From Bacteroidales bacterium (lineage in GTDB: Bacteria > Bacteroidota > Bacteroidia > Bacteroidales > UBA3663), in contig JAGBQS010000189.1 in assembly GCA_017632695.1 (NCBI GenBank), forward strand, positions 1-13,007: DNA of 13,007 bases, given 5' to 3'. Shown here one piece after another: positions 1-6,473 of this stretch. How positions within the stretch are numbered: the stretch's first letter is position 1; each line of letters opens with the position of its first letter. Below the pieces are notes generated by a model that was not told where the DNA came from, did no database searches, and saw nothing but the letters and a program-made list of their open reading frames with translations. Both the position numbers and the translations under genes were made by a program.

Positions 1-434
1 AGGATGCCTGCGAGGGAATCCTGGGCGGAAAGGTACAGAAGGGCGATTGCGTGGTGATTACCCATGAGGGTCCGAAGGGCGGTCCCGGTATGCAGGAAAT
101 GCTTTACCCGACTTCGTACATCAAGTCGATGCACATGGGCAAGGAGTGCGCCCTGATTACCGACGGACGTTTCTCGGGCGGTACTTCCGGTCTTTCCATC
201 GGCCACATCAGCCCGGAGGCAGCAGCCGGCGGCAACATCGGCAAGATCAAGGATGGCGACATCATTGTCATCGACATCCCGTCGCGCAGCATCAATGTGA
301 AGCTTTCCGACGAGGAACTTGCCGCACGTCCGCAGCAGCCTCTTAAGAGAAACCGCGTTGTCAGCAAGGCTCTGCGCGCTTATGCCCAGTCGGTTTCGTC
401 GGCCGATAAGGGCGGTGTCCGCATCATCGATTAA
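1..434 (+). CDS. ilvD: dihydroxy-acid dehydratase, C-terminal part (partial)
   Basis: This is the 3' end of the dihydroxy-acid dehydratase gene. The enzyme is an iron-sulfur dehydratase that converts 2,3-dihydroxy-isovalerate and 2,3-dihydroxy-3-methylvalerate to the 2-oxo acids that precede valine and isoleucine. The reading frame is open from base 3, giving 143 visible residues, and ends at TAA 432-434. Family hallmarks are visible: EGPKGGPGM followed by EMLYPTS, then LITDGRFSGGTSGLSIGHISPEAA. The serine in GRFSGG is the residue thought to act as the catalytic base in this family. The cysteines that hold the cluster lie upstream of the window. Only 47 bases separate it from ilvB, with no terminator between, so it is the first visible gene of an ilvD-B-N-C operon. 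The assignment is very secure; only the truncation by the window edge limits it. Confidence 0.97.
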   Translation, partial: DACEGILGGKVQKGDCVVITHEGPKGGPGMQEMLYPTSYIKSMHMGKECALITDGRFSGGTSGLSIGHISPEAAAGGNIGKIKDGDIIVIDIPSRSINVKLSDEELAARPQQPLKRNRVVSKALRAYAQSVSSADKGGVRIID

Positions 435-481
435 TTGAAAAAAGTCATACATTCAGAACAAATACGTTTAGAAACATAAAT

Positions 482-2179
482 ATGGTAGAAAAGATTTCAG
501 GTGCAGAAGCGCTGATGCGCAGCCTCGAACACGAGGGAGTGGAAACTCTCTTCGGTTATCCGGGCGGTGCCATCATGCCTACTTACGATGCCCTTTACGA
601 TCACAGAGAGACTCTTAACCACATCTTGGTTCGTCATGAACAGGCTGCTGTGCATGCTGCACAGGGTTATGCACGAGTCTCCGGTCGAGTGGGTTGCTGC
701 ATCGTGACTTCTGGCCCTGGAGCCATGAATACCATTACGGGTGTGGCCGACGCCATGATCGATTCGACTCCGATTGTGGTGATTTGCGGTCAGGTAGGTG
801 CTGCCATGCTGGGTACCGATGCCTTTCAGGAAGTGGATGTGGTTGGCGTAACCCAGCCAATCAGCAAGTGGAACTTCCAGATTCGCCGGCCTGAAGACAT
901 TGCCTGGGCTGTTTCCCGTGCATTCTTTATTGCCCGCAGCGGACGTCCGGGTCCGGTTGTGCTCGACTTTACCAAGAACGCTCAGACCGGTACGGTTAAC
1001 TACGAGCCGCAGGTGGTGAACTTCATCCGCTCGTACGTGCCGGTTCCCGAACCGGAACCAAGCCTGATTGAAAAGGCTGCCAAGCTGATCAACCAGAGCG
1101 TGAAGCCGTTCATGCTGGTAGGTCAGGGCGTGGAACTGGCAGGTGCGGGCAAGGAACTGCTGTCGCTTTGCGAGAAGGCTCAGATTCCTTTCGGAACCAC
1201 GTTGCTGGGCCTTTCGGCTGCCCCTTCCGATCATCCGCTCAACATGGGTATGCTGGGCATGCACGGTAATCTGGGACCGAACGTAATGACCAATCAGTGC
1301 GATCTGCTGATTGCCGTGGGTATGCGTTTCGATGACCGTGTAACGGGTAATCTGGCTACATACGCCAAGCAGGCCCGCATCATTCATTTCGAGATCGATC
1401 CGTCGGAGGTCGATAAGATTGTGAAGGTCGATGTGGCTGTGCTGGGCAACTGCAAGCAGACGCTGGCGCAGGTGACCGAACTGGTGGATGCTACCCGTCA
1501 CGACCGTTGGATTGAGGGCTTCAAACCCTACGAGGAAAAGGAATATAATAAGGTAATAGAACCGGCACTGCATCCGAAGGACGGTCCGCTTCTGATGGGA
1601 GAGGTGGTCAGCCGTGTGAGCGAAGCCGCCCATAATGAGGCTGTCCTGGTGACCGATGTGGGTCAGAACCAGATGTTCGGTTGCCGTTACTTCAAGTTCA
1701 CCAAGCCCCGTTCGGTGGTTACTTCGGGCGGTTGCGGAACGATGGGATTCGGCCTGCCGGCAGCTATCGGTGCCGCTTTCGGTGCTCCGGACCGCACGGT
1801 GTGCCTGTTTGTGGGCGACGGCGGTTTGCAGATGACCATCCAGGAGTTCGGTACCATCATGGAGCAGCAGACTCCTGTCAAGATCATCCTGCTGAACAAC
1901 AACTTCCTGGGCAACGTACGCCAGTGGCAGTATATGTTCTTCAACAAGCGCTATTCGTTCACACCGATGACCAATCCGGACTACGAGCTGATTTCGAAGG
2001 CTTACGGTATTCCGGTCCGTACGGTGGTGGACCGCAAGGATCTGGACGGCGCCATCCGCGAGATGCTCGACACCGACGGTCCTTTCTTCCTGCAGGTTGC
2101 CGTCAAGGAAGAGGATAATGTCCTGCCGATGACTCCTCCAGGCGCGAATGTTGATGAGATGTTGCTTGAAATTGAATAA
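482..2179 (+). CDS. ilvB: acetolactate synthase, large (catalytic) subunit
   Basis: This is the thiamine-diphosphate enzyme that condenses two pyruvates to acetolactate, or pyruvate with 2-oxobutyrate to acetohydroxybutyrate, in the first common step of valine, leucine and isoleucine synthesis. At 565 residues it is full length for the family. The N-terminal PYR domain shows GYPGGAIMPTYDAL (about residues 25-38) and VRHEQAA, whose E53 is the expected cofactor-activating glutamate. The central domain follows. The C-terminal PP domain shows the ThDP/Mg motif GDGG starting at residue 445 and ending in LLNNN at 470-474. The start at 482 directly precedes the conserved N-terminus (MVEKISGAEAL) and lacks a Shine-Dalgarno sequence, as usual in Bacteroidota. 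The gene lies between ilvD and ilvN (18-base gap to ilvN), consistent with co-transcription and assembly with IlvN. I see nothing missing or broken. Confidence 0.98.
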   Translation: MVEKISGAEALMRSLEHEGVETLFGYPGGAIMPTYDALYDHRETLNHILVRHEQAAVHAAQGYARVSGRVGCCIVTSGPGAMNTITGVADAMIDSTPIVVICGQVGAAMLGTDAFQEVDVVGVTQPISKWNFQIRRPEDIAWAVSRAFFIARSGRPGPVVLDFTKNAQTGTVNYEPQVVNFIRSYVPVPEPEPSLIEKAAKLINQSVKPFMLVGQGVELAGAGKELLSLCEKAQIPFGTTLLGLSAAPSDHPLNMGMLGMHGNLGPNVMTNQCDLLIAVGMRFDDRVTGNLATYAKQARIIHFEIDPSEVDKIVKVDVAVLGNCKQTLAQVTELVDATRHDRWIEGFKPYEEKEYNKVIEPALHPKDGPLLMGEVVSRVSEAAHNEAVLVTDVGQNQMFGCRYFKFTKPRSVVTSGGCGTMGFGLPAAIGAAFGAPDRTVCLFVGDGGLQMTIQEFGTIMEQQTPVKIILLNNNFLGNVRQWQYMFFNKRYSFTPMTNPDYELISKAYGIPVRTVVDRKDLDGAIREMLDTDGPFFLQVAVKEEDNVLPMTPPGANVDEMLLEIE

Positions 2180-2197
2180 CCCCTGTGACTATTTCCA

Positions 2198-2959
2198 ATG
2201 GAAACAAATAAGAAATACGGAGCTGCGGAATGCGGCGATTGCAATACTTGCGAACGGAACTGTAACGGACAGACTGCCGAAGAGAAGGCGCTCGAGGCGC
2301 AGGAAGCCCTCGATGCTGCGGTTCAGACGGCGGCTGCCATCGAACGGAACAGTTTTGAGAAGAACCTGACACGACGGCTGACCAAGACTCCTGTCAAGGA
2401 GCAGAGTCATGAGGGCCTGACGCTCTATACGCTGATTATCTATTCGGAAAACTATGCCGGTATCCTGAATCAGATTACGGCTGTGTTTACCCGCCGTCAG
2501 GTGAATATCGAGAGCCTGAACGTTTGCGCATCCAGTACGCCGGGTGTTCACAAATACACCATTACCTGCTATTGCAAGCGCGAGATGGCCGAGATGCTCT
2601 GCAAGCAGATTGAACGTAAGATTGATGTGCTGCAGGCAAACTGCTTTGTGGACGATGAGATCTTCATCCTCGAGACATCCCTGCTGAAACTCTCCACTCC
2701 GATGGTGCTTGCCGATAAGGAGATTTCCCGTATCGTGCGCCGTTATGCGGCACGCATCGTGGAGGTTAACCCGACTTTCACGACGGTCGAGAAAACCGGT
2801 ATCACCGACGATATCCTGAACTTCTTCCGCGAACTCAATTCGCTGGATTGCGTGCTGCAGTTTGTCCGTTCGGGCAGAATCGCCATCACGAAGTCCTGCA
2901 TTGAACGCCTGGATGCCTATCTGACCAAGCGCGAAGAGGATCACCGTTTGTACGATTAA
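2198..2959 (+). CDS. ilvN: acetolactate synthase regulatory subunit with Cys-rich N-terminal extension
   Basis: This is the small subunit of acetolactate synthase, which activates IlvB and mediates feedback inhibition by branched-chain amino acids. Residues 76-150 form an ACT domain (LYTLIIYSENYAGILNQITA, then FTRRQVNIESLNV). About residues 155-245 match the C-terminal domain of longer small subunits. The protein has 253 residues, while this core needs about 185. The first 70 or so residues are extra: a cysteine cluster C12-x2-C15-x2-C18-x3-C22, then an Ala/Glu-rich probable helix (about 26-50) and a basic linker. The extension is not a start-codon error. The only in-frame ATG before the ACT domain is at 2198, there is no in-frame GTG or TTG before the ACT domain (every Leu codon is CTC or CTG), and an in-frame TGA lies at 2186-2188. 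The cluster spacing matches one half of a bacterial ferredoxin [4Fe-4S] site but lacks the usual following proline. The core function is secure; the role of the extension is unknown. The symbol ilvH would be equally valid. Confidence 0.95.
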   Translation: METNKKYGAAECGDCNTCERNCNGQTAEEKALEAQEALDAAVQTAAAIERNSFEKNLTRRLTKTPVKEQSHEGLTLYTLIIYSENYAGILNQITAVFTRRQVNIESLNVCASSTPGVHKYTITCYCKREMAEMLCKQIERKIDVLQANCFVDDEIFILETSLLKLSTPMVLADKEISRIVRRYAARIVEVNPTFTTVEKTGITDDILNFFRELNSLDCVLQFVRSGRIAITKSCIERLDAYLTKREEDHRLYD

Positions 2960-2998
2960 TCATTTTATAAAATAACCTATTCATTAATTTAAACAATT

Positions 2999-4042
2999 AT
3001 GGCACAAATGAATTTTGGCGGCGTCATCGAAAATGTAATGACCCGCGAGGAGTTCCCTCTCGAGAAGGCTCGTGAAATTTTGAAAGACGAGACTATCGCA
3101 GTTATCGGTTATGGTGTACAGGGCCCAGGTCAGTCGCTGAACCTGCGCGATAACGGTTTCAACGTGATTGTCGGCCAGCGTCAGGGCAAGACCTACGACA
3201 AGGCTGTTTCGGACGGTTGGGTACCTGGTAAGACTCTGTTCTCAATCGAGGAGGCTGCCCAGAAGGCTACCATCGTTATGTGCTTGCTTTCGGATGCAGC
3301 CGTAATGAGCGTTTGGCCAACCCTGAAGCAGTATCTGACTCCTGGTAAGGCTCTCTATTTCTCTCATGGCTTTGCTATTACCTGGAACGATCGTACCGGT
3401 TGCGTTCCTGCCAAGGATATCGACGTTATCATGGTTGCTCCCAAGGGTTCGGGTACTTCTTTGCGTACCATGTTCCTGGAGGGTCGCGGCTTGAACTCTT
3501 CGTATGCTGTTTACCAGGATGCTACAGGCCGTGCTCTTGAACGCACACTGGCTCTGGGTATCGGTATCGGCTCGGGTTACATGTTCGAGACTACCTTCCA
3601 GCGCGAGGCAACTTCCGACCTCACCGGCGAGCGCGGCTCTCTGATGGGCGCTATCCAGGGCTTGCTCCTGGCTCAGTACGAGGTTCTTCGTGAGAACGGT
3701 CACTCTCCTTCGGAGGCTTTCAACGAGACCGTTGAGGAGCTGACCCAGTCTTTGATGCCTCTCTTTGCCAAGAACGGTATGGACTGGATGTATGCTAACT
3801 GCTCGACCACCGCTCAGCGCGGTGCCCTGGACTGGTATCCACGTTTCCACGATGCCGTTAAGCCAATCATGCAGTGGCTCTACATGAGCGTTAAGCTCGG
3901 TAACGAGGCTCAGATCTCTATCGACAGCAACAGCAAGCCGGACTATCGTCAGGGTCTCGAGCAGGAGCTCAAGGCTTTGCGTGAGTCGGAAATGTGGCAG
4001 ACTGCCGTTACTGTTCGCAAGCTCCGTCCAGAGAACAACTGA
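2999..4042 (+). CDS. ilvC: ketol-acid reductoisomerase (class I)
   Basis: This NADPH-dependent, Mg-dependent enzyme converts acetolactate to 2,3-dihydroxy-isovalerate, and acetohydroxybutyrate to the isoleucine precursor. It is the step between IlvB/IlvN and IlvD. At 347 residues it is the short class I form, not the about 490-residue enterobacterial form. The N-terminal Rossmann fold shows IAVIGYGVQGPGQSLNLRD (about 33-51) with GQRQG at the end of the second strand, where cofactor choice is set. The C-terminal knotted domain shows the metal motif DLTGERG (D207, E211) and a second acidic pair E243/E247 in FNETVEEL, followed by NCSTTAQRGALDW. A 39-base AT-rich gap separates it from ilvN. A strong terminator follows the stop, so it ends the operon. 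By eye it favours GCT, CGT, GGT and TCT codons more than its neighbours, in line with high expression (inference). Confidence 0.98.
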   Translation: MAQMNFGGVIENVMTREEFPLEKAREILKDETIAVIGYGVQGPGQSLNLRDNGFNVIVGQRQGKTYDKAVSDGWVPGKTLFSIEEAAQKATIVMCLLSDAAVMSVWPTLKQYLTPGKALYFSHGFAITWNDRTGCVPAKDIDVIMVAPKGSGTSLRTMFLEGRGLNSSYAVYQDATGRALERTLALGIGIGSGYMFETTFQREATSDLTGERGSLMGAIQGLLLAQYEVLRENGHSPSEAFNETVEELTQSLMPLFAKNGMDWMYANCSTTAQRGALDWYPRFHDAVKPIMQWLYMSVKLGNEAQISIDSNSKPDYRQGLEQELKALRESEMWQTAVTVRKLRPENN

Positions 4043-4063
4043 TTCTCTTTTGGTCAAAACAGG

Positions 4064-4100
4064 AAAAGGTGACCCGGACAAGGGTCACTTTTTCTTTTTC
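4064..4100 (+). terminator. intrinsic terminator of the ilv operon
   Basis: GTGACCC (4069-4075) pairs perfectly with GGGTCAC (4082-4088) around a 6-base loop. The stem extends by a G-U and four A-T pairs into the flanks. A run of T residues broken by one C follows (4089-4099). It lies 21 bases after the ilvC stop codon. Confidence 0.9.
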
Positions 4101-4115
4101 GGCCCATTGGCTTCG

Positions 4116-4123
4116 GGCCTTTG
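4116..4123 (+). promoter_or_regulatory. possible -7 element for the Smr-domain gene
   Basis: GGCCTTTG followed by C resembles the 3' half of the Bacteroidota -7 element (TAnnTTTG) but lacks the TA. It sits just after the ilv terminator and about 20 bases before the ATG at 4143, so the Smr gene would have a very short leader. No clear -33 TTTG partner is seen. This is weak evidence. Confidence 0.3.
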
Positions 4124-4142
4124 CGGTTTAGTTTTTTATAAT

Positions 4143-4859
4143 ATGAAGATAGGAGATAAGATCCGGTTCCTCGACAGCGTCGGCGGAGGAACGGTTACAC
4201 AGATTAACGGCAGTTATTGCCAGGTGGAGGATGAGGACGGTTTTGAGATGACCGTTCCCGTCAGCCAGTGCGTGGTGGTAAGCGCCGAGGACGATGCCCG
4301 ACAGTCGGGTCAGTCCATTCCGCATCAGGCTCCGCCCAGCCAGTCGGCTATGGCGCGTATGCAGCTGGCCAGGGATGCTGAGAGCCTGAAGGAAGAAAAC
4401 AGCCGCCTCAAGGAACGTATTCACGAACTGGAGGCCGAGAACGAACGTCTGAAGCTGGCTTTGCTCAAGGCACAGTGGCCTGAGAACAAGGACAGGAAAA
4501 ACGGACAGGTGGCTCCGCATAAGCTGCCGCTCGAACTGCTGGTTCAGCAGCGCCCCTACGAGGTGCTTCGGGGCGACATCATCGAGGTGGACCTGCACAT
4601 CGGCCAATTGGTGGATTCAACTTCCGGTATGGACAATGCCGCCATTCTGAAGCATCAGATGGATGTTTTCCGTCAGACGATGCAGAACTATAAGCACCGG
4701 AAAGGGCAGAAGATTGTCTTTATTCACGGGAAGGGCGAGGGTGTGCTTCGTAAGGCAATCATCGATGAGCTTCGTCTGCGCTATCCTACCTGCCTGTGGC
4801 AGGATGCCTCGTTCCAGCAATACGGCTTCGGGGCGACGCAGGTAACCGTCAGGGGATAA
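4143..4859 (+). CDS. Smr-domain protein with N-terminal small barrel and coiled coil
   Basis: This predicted protein of 238 residues is cytoplasmic, with no signal peptide or membrane segment. Residues 1-45 form a small beta-rich region (MKIGDKIRFLDSVGGGTVTQ, then VEDEDGFEM) like the start of Bacteroidota DUF2027/Smr proteins. Residues 50-75 are a low-complexity Gln/Ser/Pro linker. Residues 78-111 have strong heptad character (SLKEENSRLKERIHELEAEN and on), so dimerisation by a coiled coil is likely. Residues about 145-238 are a Smr domain: VDLHIGQL (the DLHG-type motif, H152) and IVFIHGKGEG (191-200, the HGxGxG motif), ending in QQYGFGATQVTVR. Smr domains are found in MutS2 and in nucleases acting on nucleic acid or stalled ribosomes; no target can be inferred here. 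The frame is open upstream to 3981, but that start would lie inside ilvC and read through its terminator, so ATG 4143 is chosen. The coiled coil seems to stand where longer relatives carry another domain (from memory). Confidence 0.88.
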   Translation: MKIGDKIRFLDSVGGGTVTQINGSYCQVEDEDGFEMTVPVSQCVVVSAEDDARQSGQSIPHQAPPSQSAMARMQLARDAESLKEENSRLKERIHELEAENERLKLALLKAQWPENKDRKNGQVAPHKLPLELLVQQRPYEVLRGDIIEVDLHIGQLVDSTSGMDNAAILKHQMDVFRQTMQNYKHRKGQKIVFIHGKGEGVLRKAIIDELRLRYPTCLWQDASFQQYGFGATQVTVRG

Positions 4860-4879
4860 TGGCTCATGACGCAACAAAG

Positions 4880-4911
4880 AAGGCAGTCCGAACGGGCTGC
4901 CTTAATTTTTT
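4880..4911 (+). terminator. intrinsic terminator, probably shared by convergent genes
   Basis: AAGGCAG (4880-4886) pairs with CTGCCTT (4897-4903), extended inward by T-G and two C-G pairs around a GAAC loop. The sequence AATTTTTT follows. It lies 20 bases after the Smr gene. Read on the other strand, the hairpin is 45 bases after the deoC stop and is followed by a weaker T-rich tract, so it may serve both directions. Confidence 0.85.
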
Positions 4912-4948
4912 AATAGGAAGATCAACTGTATATGAAGATCAACGAAGA

Positions 4949-5848
4949 TTACAGGAAGTGCTTGACCGGCTCGCCTACAAGGGCTGAAAGCAGGTTGTTG
5001 GCTGCCGAGCTGGCGCCGATGCGGAAATAGTTCTTGTTGCACCATTCCTCGCCCAGGACGGTCTTCACGATGGTGTAGTACCTGACGGCATCCTCGGGAG
5101 TGCGTACGCCGCCCGAAACCTTGAAGCCGACGCGGTTGCCGGTCTGCTCGAAGTATGCCTTGATCATCCTGCACATCACGTAGGCAGCCTCGACGGTGGC
5201 TGAAACCGGAGTCTTGCCGGTAGATGTCTTGATGAAGTCGGCGCCGCTGTACATAGCCAGAACCGAAGCCTTGGCGATGTTGGAGGCTGTCTTCAGCTCG
5301 CCCGTCTCGAGAATCACCTTGAAGATCTTGTCCTTGCAGGCGGCCTTGCATTCCTCGATGGTATCGCAAAGTTCTTCGTAGACCCCGGCCAGGAACTGGC
5401 CCACATTGAGCACGATGTCAACCTCGTCGGCACCGCTGGCAATGGCAAGTCCGCATTCGGCCACCTTGATCTCGTTGAAGGTCTGGCTCGACGGGAAGCT
5501 GCCGGCTACCACGCAGGTGTCCACTTCCGTAACATCGAGGAAGGTAGAGACGGTTTCGGCAAAGTTCGGATAAACACAGATGGAAGCCACGTTGTTATAG
5601 TTCGGATAGGCTTCCTCGAATGTATTGACACGGCGGGTAAACTCGCGGACGCGTTCCTCATTGTCGGTAGGGTTGAGGGTGGTGAGGTCGATGCAGCCCA
5701 GGCAGGTGTTGAGCACTTCCTTGGTGTTGTTTGCTTCGTAGCCGTCGGCAATAATCTGATTGACTTCGGCCGTAACCTGTGCGTCGTTCAACTCTGTTTC
5801 GTATTTCTTCAGCGTGTCCAGATACTTGTTAGGTTCGTTTGTTTCCAT
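4949..5848 (-). CDS. deoC: deoxyribose-phosphate aldolase
   Basis: This is a class I (Schiff-base) aldolase that splits 2-deoxy-D-ribose 5-phosphate into glyceraldehyde 3-phosphate and acetaldehyde in deoxynucleoside breakdown. It is cytoplasmic. At 299 residues it is the longer form common in Bacteroidota, about 40-50 residues longer than the E. coli enzyme because of an N-terminal helix region. Key motifs are DEVDIVLNVG (141-150; D144 corresponds to the catalytic Asp), VILETGELK (178-186), DFIKTSTGK (204-212; K207 is the Schiff-base lysine) and GFKVSGGVRT (241-250; K243 is the second active-site lysine). It is the last gene of a leftward operon, starting 10 bases after the deacetylase stop. 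No other nucleoside catabolism gene lies nearby in the window, so its pairing with a glycosyltransferase and a deacetylase gives no functional hint. Confidence 0.96.
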   Translation of the reverse strand: METNEPNKYLDTLKKYETELNDAQVTAEVNQIIADGYEANNTKEVLNTCLGCIDLTTLNPTDNEERVREFTRRVNTFEEAYPNYNNVASICVYPNFAETVSTFLDVTEVDTCVVAGSFPSSQTFNEIKVAECGLAIASGADEVDIVLNVGQFLAGVYEELCDTIEECKAACKDKIFKVILETGELKTASNIAKASVLAMYSGADFIKTSTGKTPVSATVEAAYVMCRMIKAYFEQTGNRVGFKVSGGVRTPEDAVRYYTIVKTVLGEEWCNKNYFRIGASSAANNLLSALVGEPVKHFL

Positions 5849-5858
5849 AATCGTAAGT

Positions 5859-6470
5859 TTATAAAAGTTTGAATTCGTAGCCTTCCTGCATCAGCCACTC
5901 GATGGAGGCGGGAAGAGCCTTTTGAAGATTGTGCCATGATTTCGGCTGATCGTGAAACGTGATGATCGAGCCGTTGCGCGTATATTTCCTGACGTTTCCG
6001 ATGACCTGATCGGCATCCAGCCGGTTCGAATAGTCGCGTGTCACCAGATCCCAGAATATGAGCCTGTACTTTTTGGTGAGCAGGTTGGCGTGTCCCCAGC
6101 GGAGCCAGCCGTGAGGAGGCCGGAACAGCTGGCTGTGGATTAGCATGTTGGCTTTCTCGACGTTGGCCAGGTAGGCTTTGGAACCATAGGTGAGAGCCGA
6201 GATGTGGTTCATTGTATGGTTGCCTACATGGTGTCCGCGTTTCTTTTCCTCCTCGAAGATGGCACGATAGCGAGCCACATTGTCACCTACACAGAAGAAC
6301 GTTGCCTTGATCTGATATTTGTCGAGTAAGTCCAGCACCCAAGGCGTAACCTCGGGTGTCGGACCGTCGTCGAAGGTCAGATAGACGCACTTCGGCTGCG
6401 AGGGGATTCTCCACAGACTGTCGGGCGCCATCAGCCGACGGATCAGAGTAGGTGGTTGCTCGATGAACAA
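5859..6470 (-). CDS. NodB-type polysaccharide deacetylase family protein (TTG start)
   Basis: This is a carbohydrate esterase family 4 (NodB) domain protein of 203 residues. Such enzymes use a divalent metal to remove N- or O-acetyl groups from polysaccharides. All five motif regions are visible: LTFDDGP (31-37, D34/D35), HTMNH (H85 and H89 as metal ligands), RPPHG (117-121), WDLVTRDYS (140-148) and TFHD (171-174, H173). There is no signal peptide or transmembrane segment, which is unusual for a family that mostly acts outside the cytoplasm. The start is read as TTG 6470, three bases after the stop of the DUF2723 gene. It preserves the FIEQPP N-terminus that I recall from relatives, whose start is MLIEQPP. 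The next candidate, ATG 6431, would give 190 residues and keep the whole catalytic domain. The substrate is unknown. Tight spacing suggests translational coupling to the upstream gene. Confidence 0.9.
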   Translation of the reverse strand: MFIEQPPTLIRRLMAPDSLWRIPSQPKCVYLTFDDGPTPEVTPWVLDLLDKYQIKATFFCVGDNVARYRAIFEEEKKRGHHVGNHTMNHISALTYGSKAYLANVEKANMLIHSQLFRPPHGWLRWGHANLLTKKYRLIFWDLVTRDYSNRLDADQVIGNVRKYTRNGSIITFHDQPKSWHNLQKALPASIEWLMQEGYEFKLL

Positions 6471-6473
6471 GGA

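Noticed and set aside
497..1633. Long minus-strand open frame opposite ilvB (378 codons), with similar frames opposite ilvN and ilvC
   Set aside because: These are shadows of strongly coding plus-strand genes. Their composition (His, Arg, Gln, Cys-rich) is unlike a real protein and no family is recognisable.
3981..4142. Longer 5' reading frame giving the Smr protein 54 extra residues
   Set aside because: It would start inside ilvC and translate through the ilv operon terminator. The residues are low complexity, and the conserved N-terminus begins at ATG 4143.
4917..4943. Direct repeat GAAGATCAAC, two copies 17 bp apart between the convergent Smr and deoC genes
   Set aside because: Only ten bases and two copies, downstream of both genes. 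No attachment site, target duplication or mobile gene is nearby.
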